Source: Shewanella electrica | GTDB taxonomy: Bacteria > Pseudomonadota > Gammaproteobacteria > Enterobacterales > Shewanellaceae | Assembly: GCF_022321485.1 (NCBI RefSeq) | Contig: NZ_JAKOGG010000005.1 | Location: 1 to 64,000, forward strand | DNA length: 64,000 bases | Direction of reading: 5' to 3' | Shown: one piece after another, positions 27,740 to 35,445 of the stretch | Numbering within the stretch: position 1 is the stretch's first letter | How the letters are laid out: each line of letters opens with the position of its first letter | Notes under the pieces: generated by a model | Seen by the model: the letters and a program-made list of their open reading frames with translations, nothing else | Database searches by the model: none | Told to the model about the DNA's origin: nothing | Made by a program: the position numbers and the translations under genes

Positions 27740-28957
27740 TCAAGAACCCGCTATGCCGAGCGCAGCAAAGGTATCATCATCCGGAAATCCGTCTGGTATC
27801 AATCCCTTACTCGCTTGGAATGCGCGTAAACTCTGGCGCGAATTGCTGCCGAGAATGCCATCAGGCTTGCCGGCATCAAATCCCAGTTCGTTGAGTTTTT
27901 GCTGCAGCTGTTTGATCTGCTCACGGCTGCGACGTTGCTGCTCGGGCGGCGCTTTAGCCAGTTTGCCTGCACCAACAATCCGATCAGCTAGATGACCGAC
28001 GCTGATGGCATAAAAGTCTGAGCGGTTCCAGCGTTTAATCACTTCAAAATTGTCATAGCCAATAAACGCAGGCCCCTGATGCCCCGCAGGCAAGTAGAGC
28101 GTGGCGGTCATATCTGCCACGGGTAACACACTGCCGTTGGCCTCTTTTACGCCGAGCTTTTGCCACTCACTGAGTGACTTAATTTGACCAATGGAATTGA
28201 AATCAAACCCTTGTGGCAGCTGGACTTCCCTACCCCAACGTTGATTACGTTGCCAACCTAAATGCTGTAAAAAATTGGCAGCAGAAGCCAGTGCATCTTC
28301 GGTGCTGTTCCACAAATCCGCCTTACCATCACCGTCGGCATCCACAGCATAACTGGCGTAAGCGCTCGGCATAAATTGGGTATGCCCCATCGCGCCAGCC
28401 CATGAGCCTTGCATTTTTTCTGCGGGGAAATCGTATTTCTGGCTCAGCTGTAACGCCGTGATAAGCTCTTTAGTGAAGAAAGCGCTACGACGGTGATCAC
28501 ACGCCAGCGTAGCTAACGAATCCAGCACTGGCATTTTGCCTTTGTAACCACCAAAGTTGGTTTCCATGCCCCAAAACGCCAGCAGATACTGCGCGGGCAC
28601 ACCGTACTGTTGTGCCAGTTTATTCAGCAACTCACGATGCTCAGCCAAATACTCACGGCCTTTTTGCACCCGCCAATCGGTCACCCGCTGGTTGAAGTAA
28701 CCCGCAAATGTGGAGGTGAACTCCGGTTGCTGGCGGTCGAGTTCAATCACTCGGTTAACCACTTTAAGATTGTTGAGATGAGTGCGCAGCGTCGCGTCGG
28801 TAACGCCTTGTGATTTGGCTTGCTCGGCAAAAGACTGCAAGCATTGAGGAAAGTCCGCGGTGACCTTGGCAATCTCTTGCGTCACATCGGTCTCGGTGGC
28901 ATAAGCCCAAGTGGGCGCGGCAAACAAGGCCACGACCAACGTCATCTTTTTGAACAC
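27740..28957 (-). CDS. Lytic murein transglycosylase (MltB family) with peptidoglycan-binding domain
   Basis: About 405 aa from GTG 28957, preceded by a full AGGAGG six bases upstream; longer in-frame starts lack this. Signal peptide MFKKMTLVVALFAAPTWAYA with no lipobox, so periplasmic. The SLT fold of the MltB type has the catalytic glutamate in FWGMETNFGGYKGKMP and the GAMGHTQFMPSAYASYAVDADGDGKADLW segment. The C-terminal 65 residues (LQQKLNELGFDAGKPDGILGSNSRQSLRAFQ) form a PG_binding_1 domain. It cleaves glycan strands to 1,6-anhydro products. The WYL regulator follows 75 bases downstream. Confidence 0.92.
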   Translation of the reverse strand: MFKKMTLVVALFAAPTWAYATETDVTQEIAKVTADFPQCLQSFAEQAKSQGVTDATLRTHLNNLKVVNRVIELDRQQPEFTSTFAGYFNQRVTDWRVQKGREYLAEHRELLNKLAQQYGVPAQYLLAFWGMETNFGGYKGKMPVLDSLATLACDHRRSAFFTKELITALQLSQKYDFPAEKMQGSWAGAMGHTQFMPSAYASYAVDADGDGKADLWNSTEDALASAANFLQHLGWQRNQRWGREVQLPQGFDFNSIGQIKSLSEWQKLGVKEANGSVLPVADMTATLYLPAGHQGPAFIGYDNFEVIKRWNRSDFYAISVGHLADRIVGAGKLAKAPPEQQRRSREQIKQLQQKLNELGFDAGKPDGILGSNSRQSLRAFQASKGLIPDGFPDDDTFAALGIAGS

Positions 28958-29153
28958 TGACAGCCTCCTGTGAAAGTTCAGCGTCATCGTGGCCCACATC
29001 CTAACATTGCCGGTTAAATTTTTAACTGCTAATTCGTGTTTACGTTAGCGATCAGTGTTTTTTTGAGCAGATAGAAAATCTGCGCAAGATTTACTTGGTC
29101 ACATCGCCGCATTCCGTATAATGGCCGCAATAACCTATTAAGGAATCATTAAC

Positions 29154-29513
29154 ATGAGTGAAATGTCTGCGGTACTGGCCGGCTTTATCAAAAATGCGCA
29201 GGAATACCAAACTTTGTGGGCTCTGCAAGACGAAGCGGGTGAAGGTTGGGTGGTGTGCGATTCAACCATGTACGAAGATACTGACGTTATGCCATTGTGG
29301 TCATCACAAGAACTGGCTGCTGCCCAATGTAACGACGAATGGCAGGACTTTACTCCTACCCCAATCAGCGTTGAAGAGTTCTTAGAATTCTGGGTTGAAG
29401 ACCTGAATGAAGATGGCGTCACCATTGGTATTGACTGGCAAGGTGATGAAAACTGTGAAGAACTCGAGCCAATCGAATTTGCTAAAGCGTTAGCTGATAT
29501 CGAAGCAGAGTAA
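29154..29513 (+). CDS. DUF2750 family protein
   Basis: 119-aa acidic cytoplasmic protein. WALQDEAGEGWVVCDS, MPLWSSQELAAAQC and a run of acidic residues ending ADIEAE fit DUF2750, a small family of unknown function common in gammaproteobacteria. ATTAAGGAATCATTAAC provides AGGA before the ATG. The next gene begins nine bases after its stop, suggesting an operon. Confidence 0.8.
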   Translation: MSEMSAVLAGFIKNAQEYQTLWALQDEAGEGWVVCDSTMYEDTDVMPLWSSQELAAAQCNDEWQDFTPTPISVEEFLEFWVEDLNEDGVTIGIDWQGDENCEELEPIEFAKALADIEAE

Positions 29514-29522
29514 TTTACCGTT

Positions 29523-30164
29523 TTGTCCCGCTCTAGTGTGCTGATTGATATTCCGTTCGAGTATCGCCACATCTGTTGGTTTTGCGGCGAGCCATGCAAT
29601 CAGCAACTGGAGTACCCTTTCGCGGTAGCCGAATACCGCACTATCGAAATCCCCTGCTGTAAAGAGTGTCGCCTGCTCGCCCGCCAACAACTACTGACTT
29701 CTTATGCCGAATGCCGTGTTGCGGTAAAAGATGCGCTGATGAAGCGCTATGCCAAGCACCTAGCGATTGGCCTTAACTGGACCAAAGAAGAGTTAGAAGA
29801 AGCCGACTTTACCTGCCGAATATTGCAAAGTTTCCAGCAAAGCGCTTGGTTTATGTATGAAGTCGCCCGCGACCGTATTAACTTTGCGGGTTGGCAGATT
29901 AGCGTCAATGGCGTTCCACAAGCGATCAGCATCAACGATACCGAATTTCAGTTTGATGGCGTGCAATACAGTTCAGTATTTGCAGCGATTGAACACTACT
30001 GCCGCCAATTGGCCTTAGATAAAGACTTTCTTAGCGGCGTAGTCGCCGTGGTGGGCAAAGCGCGCTTTGGTTATGCGGTGCGCTTGGCGCGGATCCATAT
30101 CGTCTCCAACGCCAAAGTGAAACGCACCGTGATTCAAGAGTTGATTGATGATGTACCGCTATAA
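29523..30164 (+). CDS. Conserved hypothetical protein with N-terminal zinc-ribbon-like cysteines
   Basis: 213 aa if read from TTG 29523, or 208 from GTG 29538; neither has a clear ribosome site. The N-terminus has CWFCGEPC and, 24 residues on, CCKEC, a possible four-cysteine zinc site. The rest is soluble and helical with no motif I recognise. It directly follows the DUF2750 gene in the same direction and precedes convergent cheV. Function unknown. Confidence 0.7.
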   Translation: MSRSSVLIDIPFEYRHICWFCGEPCNQQLEYPFAVAEYRTIEIPCCKECRLLARQQLLTSYAECRVAVKDALMKRYAKHLAIGLNWTKEELEEADFTCRILQSFQQSAWFMYEVARDRINFAGWQISVNGVPQAISINDTEFQFDGVQYSSVFAAIEHYCRQLALDKDFLSGVVAVVGKARFGYAVRLARIHIVSNAKVKRTVIQELIDDVPL

Positions 30165-30178
30165 ACGGCGCTCAATAA

Positions 30179-31123
30179 CTACTCGCCCACGATCTGACGC
30201 AAACGCTCCTGTACTACCTGCACCAGCAAATCTGGTTGGAATTTCGAGATAAACTTATCACAGCCCACCTTTTCCACCATGGCGTTGTTGAAACTGCCGC
30301 TCAGAGAAGTATTCAAGGTGATAAACAGATCGGACATGCGTTTGTCTTGACGAATTTCGTGGGTCAATCGATAACCATCCATTGAAGGCATTTCGGCATC
30401 GGTGATCAGCATTAAAATCTCATCGGTGACCGTTTTACCGCTGTCAGCCCAACTCTTCAGCAGGTTTAATGCCTCAGCACCATCGGTGGTTTCCAACACC
30501 TCAATGCCTAACTGGCCCAAGGTATCTTTCACCTGACGACGCGCCGTTGAGGAATCGTCAGCAATCAGGATCTTACGCCCCGGCATATGGGGAACTAGCT
30601 GTTCATCCAGCACCTCTTCCGACAAGCGAATATCGTAGTTGATGATCTCGGCCAACACTTTTTCTACGTCGATAATCGACGCTAAACTTTGCTTGCCTTC
30701 ATGCTCTAAACGGGTGATCGCCGTGACGTAATGATTACGCCCAGCATTGCGTGGCGGCGGCATAATATCTTGCCATGTCATATTGACGATATGTTCCACC
30801 TTGCCGACTAAAAATCCCTGCACCGAGCGGTTATATTCAGTGATGATAAGGTTGGAGTCTTCGCTCCTGTCCATGGGACTAAAACCGATGGCTTGGCGAA
30901 GATTGATGACAGGAATCGAGGTCCCGCGGATATTAGCCACGCCGCAAATACAAGGATGGCTCCCCGGCATCGCCGACAGATGTGGCACTTTCACCACCTC
31001 TTTGACCTTGAAAACATTAATGGCATAAAGCTGAGTCGAGTTAATGCGGAACAGCAGCAACTCCAAGCGGTTTTCGCCCACCAGTTGGGTACGTAAATCA
31101 ACTGAGTCCAATAGATTTGCCAT
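30179..31123 (-). CDS. cheV: Chemotaxis protein CheV
   Basis: 314 aa: an N-terminal CheW-like coupling domain (LLLFRINSTQLYAINVFKVKEVV ... ICGVANIRGTSIPVINL) and a C-terminal receiver domain. The receiver has the acidic pair in IADDSS, the phospho-acceptor aspartate in ITDAEMPSMDG, and the conserved lysine in FISKF. It couples receptors to CheA and buffers phosphate. It lies alone here, away from the main chemotaxis cluster. A chemoreceptor gene is 10 kb away. Confidence 0.93.
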   Translation of the reverse strand: MANLLDSVDLRTQLVGENRLELLLFRINSTQLYAINVFKVKEVVKVPHLSAMPGSHPCICGVANIRGTSIPVINLRQAIGFSPMDRSEDSNLIITEYNRSVQGFLVGKVEHIVNMTWQDIMPPPRNAGRNHYVTAITRLEHEGKQSLASIIDVEKVLAEIINYDIRLSEEVLDEQLVPHMPGRKILIADDSSTARRQVKDTLGQLGIEVLETTDGAEALNLLKSWADSGKTVTDEILMLITDAEMPSMDGYRLTHEIRQDKRMSDLFITLNTSLSGSFNNAMVEKVGCDKFISKFQPDLLVQVVQERLRQIVGE

Positions 31124-31275
31124 AAATGTTCAATTCCTTCGTACGGCTTAGGGGATTTTATTGCGTTAATTATAGTGCGTTAGCCCGAGTTACATATTGA
31201 GCCAATGCAAATTTATTCATGTCTAATCGACTAACCATAATGCAAAATTGGTATTAAATCACTTGGAGAATCAAC

Positions 31276-31845
31276 ATGATGAACAGGAATATAGCACTTT
31301 TGCTACGTGGCGCACTGCTGAGTGCCGCCCTTTTATTGCCGACCGGTTGCACCATTATCGACACAAAAGTGGCAGTAGTGCAGCCTTTTGATGCGCAAAA
31401 CTATCTTGGCAAGTGGTATGAAATAGCGCGGTTAGACCATTCGTTTGAACGTGGGCTTACGCAAGTTACCGCCGAATATCAGCAGGATGGTGATGCCATT
31501 AACGTCATCAACCGTGGTTATGACCCACAGAAAAAAGCATGGAAAAGTGCCGAGGGCATCGCCTATTTCACCGATGGCGAGCAAACTGGTCGCTTAAAAG
31601 TAAGCTTCTTCCGGCCGTTCTATGGCGCTTATCAAATCCACGCGATAATTCCTGAACAACCAAGCACCAACGAACCGTATCAAGTTAGCCTCGTCATTGG
31701 CCCCGACACAGACTACATGTGGATATTGGCACGTTCACCGCAAATAGATGACGCCACTAAACAACAACTACTCACCAAAGCCAAAGCGTTAGGCGTGGAT
31801 ACACAGCAACTCATCTGGGTAGAGCAAACCGCGGCGACGCACTAG
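31276..31845 (+). CDS. blc: Outer-membrane lipocalin Blc
   Basis: 189-aa lipoprotein with signal peptide and lipobox LPTGC (cysteine near residue 25). The lipocalin signature is YLGKWYEIARLDHSFERGL; VIGPDTDYMWILARSP and the C-terminal LGVDTQQLIWV match bacterial Blc. It binds fatty acids or lysophospholipids at the outer membrane. Ribosome site GGAG eight bases before ATGATG. The ChrR-type sigma operon 2 kb away controls lipocalins in some bacteria, but no TGATC/CGTA promoter was found upstream of this gene. Confidence 0.93.
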   Translation: MMNRNIALLLRGALLSAALLLPTGCTIIDTKVAVVQPFDAQNYLGKWYEIARLDHSFERGLTQVTAEYQQDGDAINVINRGYDPQKKAWKSAEGIAYFTDGEQTGRLKVSFFRPFYGAYQIHAIIPEQPSTNEPYQVSLVIGPDTDYMWILARSPQIDDATKQQLLTKAKALGVDTQQLIWVEQTAATH

Positions 31846-31867
31846 GGGCTTAACTCGTGGTAAACAC

Positions 31868-31911
31868 GGCAGATACACGATGGGGCGTGTCTCCCGCCAC
31901 CATCGTCTGCC
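31868..31911. terminator. Long hairpin between convergent blc and methyltransferase
   Basis: GGCAGA (31868-31873) and CGATGG (31878-31883) pair with CCATCG (31900-31905) and TCTGCC (31906-31911). GC-rich, no T run, so only a possible terminator for both genes. Confidence 0.4.
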
Positions 31912-31936
31912 GCCCCGCCCCATGCGAATTCATATG

Positions 31937-32551
31937 TTAGTCCAGCGGTTGCTCGTGCGGCTTAATCGCCAAAGTGATGCCCGCTAGCCCCGGCAACTGT
32001 TGCGCTTTTTTTACGGTAAAACCACACGCTAACAAACCATCACGTAACTCTTTATGGTTAAAGCGATTTTGCTGTGGATGCTCAAACAAACGTTTGCTAA
32101 TGGGGTTACAAATGGCCGCGCGATATAGCTCCTCAATCACAAAGGAGCCACCGGGTTTCAGCACACGAAATACTTCCGCAATGGCCGCTTGCCAATCAGG
32201 AATATGGTGAAACACGGCAAAATCACACACCAGATCGAACGTCGCATCACTAAATGGTAGCCGTGTAGCATCAGCCTGCACCACTTGTAACCAAGGGCTG
32301 TCAGCATAGCGCTGCGCAGTGTAACTCAGCATCTCTTCATCAAGGTCCACGGCGGTAATTCGTGCAGCACCAAAGCCATTACGGATTAATTGTATTCCTT
32401 GCCCAAAGCCACAACCGATTTCCAACGCGTTCTGTATCACCGGAATATTGTGCTCAAATAATCGCAACAACAGCGGTTGCTCCACCGAGCGTTGCACCCA
32501 ATGTCTCAGTGGATGCTTGACTACCATGCGTTCCAATTTATTCAGCTTCAT
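31937..32551 (-). CDS. Class I SAM-dependent methyltransferase
   Basis: 204 aa, soluble. Motif I is LEIGCGFGQGIQLI, followed by AVDLDEEML (acidic ribose-binding loop), DLVCDFAVFHHIPDW, and VLKPGGSFVIEE, all of the UbiE/Methyltransf_11 type. The substrate cannot be told. AGGAG lies six bases before the ATG. Convergent with blc and divergent from the LON-domain gene. Confidence 0.85.
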   Translation of the reverse strand: MKLNKLERMVVKHPLRHWVQRSVEQPLLLRLFEHNIPVIQNALEIGCGFGQGIQLIRNGFGAARITAVDLDEEMLSYTAQRYADSPWLQVVQADATRLPFSDATFDLVCDFAVFHHIPDWQAAIAEVFRVLKPGGSFVIEELYRAAICNPISKRLFEHPQQNRFNHKELRDGLLACGFTVKKAQQLPGLAGITLAIKPHEQPLD

Positions 32552-32704
32552 AACGACTCCTGCGACGATTTTTATGGCTTACGCTATATCAGCATAGGGT
32601 AAAACGATGACGACTAAATGGCATAATTGCAACCTAAGTGATCTAGCTAAGCGGCATTTTCGTACTCATTGCCATGATCTACTTATCTGGTTTCAAGCCC
32701 TGCG

Positions 32705-33247
32705 ATGCTGACAATCCCGTTATTCCCCTTACCTATTTGTTTAATGCCGGAAGGATTGGCAGAACTGCGTATTTTTGAACCCCGCTACAAACGCTTAGTT
32801 GTCGAAGCCAGCCAAAATGACATTGGTTTTGGTGTGTCACCTTATGACTCAAATAGCCAGCAGCTGTTTGATGTTGGCTGTATCGCGAGGATTGTCGACT
32901 TCAAACATCGTGATGATGGTTTACTCGGGATCCTCATCAAAGGGCAGCAGCGATTCCGGTTAACCAGTTTCACGGTCGAACATGATGGTCTTAAACGCGG
33001 CAACGTCGAACTACTGCCCTCTTGGCCTGAGCATGCTATCCATACGCGGAGCGAGCATCAGTTGGCTGAGTTACTAACACCGCTATTGCCTGAAGCCTAT
33101 CAAGATAACGCCTCTTGTCAGAGTATGACGTGGGTCTGTCAACGCTGGTTAGAAATACTGCCCATCAACCTGCACGCCAAGCAGCAATTAATGTGTCAAA
33201 ACGATGCCCATATGACCCAAGAACTGTTAAAACAGCTATTGCAGTGA
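32705..33247 (+). CDS. LON substrate-binding domain protein
   Basis: 180-aa protein made of the N-terminal domain of Lon without ATPase or protease parts: IPLFPLPICLMPEGLAELRIFEPRY is the family start, and GILIKGQQRFRL a typical core strand. Such stand-alone proteins are common in bacteria and of unknown role. Its stop codon TGA at 33245 is part of the -35 box of the following sigma-factor promoter. Confidence 0.85.
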   Translation: MLTIPLFPLPICLMPEGLAELRIFEPRYKRLVVEASQNDIGFGVSPYDSNSQQLFDVGCIARIVDFKHRDDGLLGILIKGQQRFRLTSFTVEHDGLKRGNVELLPSWPEHAIHTRSEHQLAELLTPLLPEAYQDNASCQSMTWVCQRWLEILPINLHAKQQLMCQNDAHMTQELLKQLLQ

Positions 33248-33272
33248 TCGATAATATACTTCGCCACGTATA
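33245..33272 (+). promoter_or_regulatory. ECF sigma (RpoE/ChrR-type) promoter of the sigma-chrR operon
   Basis: TGATCG (33245-33250), 16-bp spacer, CGTATA (33267-33272), matching the TGATC / CGTA pattern reported for sigma factors paired with ChrR anti-sigma. It stands about 70-95 bases before the sigma gene, consistent with positive autoregulation. Confidence 0.7.
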
Positions 33273-33340
33273 CTCGAACACTGACGCGAAAGTCTGGCTG
33301 AAATACTGTCACCCAACCAACTAGGAACTAACCTTATTTC

Positions 33341-33949
33341 ATGAGCATTCGCACTGGCCACAGTATGACGAGTAACAACCACGTGGAACCACAGCAACAG
33401 CAATGGTTGAATCAACTCTTGCAGCGAGTGGCAAGCAACCAAGATAAGGCCGCTTTTGCAGAGCTGTTTGATTGGTTTGCGCCCAAAATTCTGGCCTACG
33501 GTCAGCAACGGTTGCGTTCACACGGTTTAGCGCGTGATTTGTTGCAGGAAACGATGACCTCAGTGTGGACCAAAGCCCATCTGTATCATGCCGATAAAGG
33601 CCAGGTGATCACTTGGGTATTCACCGTCATGCGTAACCAATGTTTCGATATGCTGCGTAAGGTGCAACATAACCGTGAAGACTGCTTAGGTGACGACATC
33701 TGGCCGTTAATCGATAGTCGAGAAGCGGTCAGCGATCAGCTGTCGAACAACGAACAGATTAAGCAGATGATGAAATATCTCGGCAATTTATCATCGCAAC
33801 AACAGCAAGTTGTCCAAGGCATCTACCTTAGAGAACTCACGCATCAACAGCTCGCCCAAGAGTTAGGCCTGCCAGAAGGCACTGTGAAATCGCGCTTGCG
33901 CCTTGCCTTAGCCAAACTCCGCAGTTTTATGGAAAAGCACCATGATTAA
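33341..33949 (+). CDS. ECF RNA polymerase sigma factor paired with ChrR
   Basis: 202 aa with sigma region 2 (FAELFDWFAPKILAYGQQRL ... LLQETMTSVWTKAHLY, ITWVFTVMRNQCFDMLRK) and region 4 (LSSQQQQVVQGIYLRELTHQQLAQELGLPEGTVKSRLRLAL). Similar to the singlet-oxygen/photo-oxidative stress sigma factor of Rhodobacter (ECF11 group). It overlaps the anti-sigma gene by eight bases. Two in-frame starts (33341, 33365) are possible; the upstream AGGA is far, so the first is kept without certainty. Confidence 0.9.
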   Translation: MSIRTGHSMTSNNHVEPQQQQWLNQLLQRVASNQDKAAFAELFDWFAPKILAYGQQRLRSHGLARDLLQETMTSVWTKAHLYHADKGQVITWVFTVMRNQCFDMLRKVQHNREDCLGDDIWPLIDSREAVSDQLSNNEQIKQMMKYLGNLSSQQQQVVQGIYLRELTHQQLAQELGLPEGTVKSRLRLALAKLRSFMEKHHD

Positions 33950-34595
33950 GCACCATCCTTCATCAACCTTAATTGCGGCCCATGCGGCAGGTGAACTCTC
34001 TACCGCACTATCGAGCGCCATTAGTGCCCACTGTGAACTGTGCGACCAGTGCCAGCAATTGCGGCGCGATGCCGAAAGTGAGTTAGCCTTTGCAATATTT
34101 GCCGAGCCTGCCACACCAGCGAGCACCACTATGTTTGCAGAGCTTTGCCACAATATTACCGAGTTACCCACAGCGGCGGCTGAAGTGGCGCAAACCAGCC
34201 GTTATGTGTGTATTAATAACCACAACTACCGTTTACCCAACGCCCTGCAACACGCCAAATTGCAACCATGGCAGCGTTTTGGTCCTATCAGCCGTATGCG
34301 CTTTGAGTTAGAGCAAACGGACGGTGTCAGAATGAGTCTGTTACACATGGCGGCTGGCGGCCAGATCCCCCATCATACTCATCAAGGACAGGAATTTACC
34401 TTAGTGCTAGCTGGAAGCTTTGCTGACGAAGATGGTCACTACCAGCAAGGTGACATCATCTTACGCAACGGACAGCATCAGCATTCGCCGCAAAGTGACG
34501 AAGGTTGTCTGTGTCTAACAGTGGTCGACGCACCGCTGCACTTCACCAAAGGGCTGAGCCAAGTGCTGAATCTTTTTGGGCAATCACTCTATTAA
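33942..34595 (+). CDS. chrR: ChrR-type zinc anti-sigma factor with cupin domain
   Basis: 217 aa. The N-terminal zinc anti-sigma domain has His4/His5 and H30xxxC34xxC37 (HCELCDQC); the C-terminal cupin has IPHHTHQGQEFTLVLAG with metal-binding histidines and glutamate and GHYQQGDIILRNGQHQHSP. In Rhodobacter the protein releases its sigma factor on singlet oxygen or organic hydroperoxides, the cupin part sensing the signal. The start overlaps the sigma gene, which usually ensures balanced synthesis. Confidence 0.9.
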   Translation: MIKHHPSSTLIAAHAAGELSTALSSAISAHCELCDQCQQLRRDAESELAFAIFAEPATPASTTMFAELCHNITELPTAAAEVAQTSRYVCINNHNYRLPNALQHAKLQPWQRFGPISRMRFELEQTDGVRMSLLHMAAGGQIPHHTHQGQEFTLVLAGSFADEDGHYQQGDIILRNGQHQHSPQSDEGCLCLTVVDAPLHFTKGLSQVLNLFGQSLY

Positions 34596-34818
34596 ATAAG
34601 ACATTAATAACAATGTCATAAAGTTATGTTGTTCTATACTTCGCTAAGGAGCAATTGCGTACAGCTTATACACAAGTTACTCATGTAGAGCTTGCATGTA
34701 ATAAATGGATGTGTTAGCTTCTTTTCACCCAAAAGCTTCTTTAGCATGAAAAACTAAGGATATCTTATAGTTAAAAATAAGTGCGCCGAACAGCGCGATA
34801 ACAAAAGGAGTGTGGCTC
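34596..34818. other. Intergenic region after chrR
   Basis: AT-rich stretch of 220 bases. A weak dyad GACAT/ATGTC follows the chrR stop. Nothing else identifiable apart from the ribosome site AAAGGAG (about 34804-34810) of the next gene. Confidence 0.3.
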
Positions 34819-34992
34819 ATGTCATACAAAAATAACGGACATGAAATTACAGTGAACTTCCCTGTAGATTCAATTTCTATCAATAAAAACTCAATCGCCT
34901 TTACTGACAAAAAAGGCAAAAAATTACAAACCTTCTCTCAACGCACCGAAGCCCTGAGTTTTATGAAGTGGCTGGTAAGTGCTAACAAGTAA
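34819..34992 (+). CDS. Small hypothetical protein, 57 aa
   Basis: ATG at 34819 is eight bases after a strong AAAGGAG, favouring it over the GTG at 34810. The product is basic (ending FMKWLVSANK), soluble, and has two strand-like repeats (ITVNFPVDSISINKNSIAF, KKGKKLQTFSQRTEALSF). Base composition is more AT-rich than that of its neighbours. Not recognised. Confidence 0.6.
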   Translation: MSYKNNGHEITVNFPVDSISINKNSIAFTDKKGKKLQTFSQRTEALSFMKWLVSANK

Positions 34993-35006
34993 AACCTACT
35001 TGCCCA

Positions 35007-35147
35007 TTCGGTACTTCTAACCGTTACCATCGTACCGAACACCCTACAGATTGGACTAGCATAAGCAGCAATCGGGCATCCTAATTTGGTTCAGGCAGAA
35101 TTCCCTCACGGGAGCAAGCCTGACCAAATAGGCAAAACCCGAGATTG
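35007..35147 (+). ncRNA. Candidate structured RNA / leader of unknown class
   Basis: Two structures between the 57-aa and 91-aa genes. First a perfect stem TTCGGTAC (35007-35014) with GTACCGAA (35032-35039). Then a composite fold: CAATCGGG (35069-35076) pairs with CCCGAGATTG (35138-35147) with a two-base bulge, enclosing a 12-bp arm ATTTGG-T-TCAGGC (35084-35096) with GCCTGACCAAAT (35118-35129), itself closing a small CCC/GGG hairpin. It ends 22 bases before the next ATG, so it could be a regulatory leader, or an independent small RNA. No known riboswitch was recognised. Confidence 0.45.
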
Positions 35148-35169
35148 TTGTTTGCCGTAGATAAACTCC

Positions 35170-35445
35170 ATGACACAACGTAAACCCAATACTCAACAAG
35201 CCATGCAACAACTTATCAGCACCATTGAGCAACAGATCCCGCTCAATATTGCTGAGGCGGCAATATGCCTAGGAAAATGCTGTGGCTGCCCTAAAAAGAT
35301 GCTAGAGATGCTTGATAGCGAACTCAGTTATTGGCGTTCGGCGGTGCCAGATATCACCCCGGGTTTTGCCGACTTAAAACAGCTAGAGAAATTGGCGCGG
35401 CGGACGCATCGACTATTCTGCAAAAACGGTTTAATTACTGCGTGA
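35170..35445 (+). CDS. Small hypothetical protein with CxxxCCxC cluster, 91 aa
   Basis: 91-aa soluble protein with a cysteine cluster CLGKCCGCPKK near residue 35 and another cysteine near the C-terminus, suggesting metal or redox chemistry; otherwise helical. The 3' end overlaps by 11 bases the end of the convergent desulfhydrase gene. A structured RNA lies just upstream. Not recognised. Confidence 0.65.
   Translation: MTQRKPNTQQAMQQLISTIEQQIPLNIAEAAICLGKCCGCPKKMLEMLDSELSYWRSAVPDITPGFADLKQLEKLARRTHRLFCKNGLITA

Noticed and set aside
31141-31275. ECF-sigma control of blc
   Set aside because: The lipocalin could be in a ChrR-type regulon by family knowledge, but no TGATC/CGTA pair is visible upstream.
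32660-32700. Second TGATC-type ECF promoter before the LON-domain gene
   Set aside because: ATGATC is present, but no CGTA follows at 15-17 bp.
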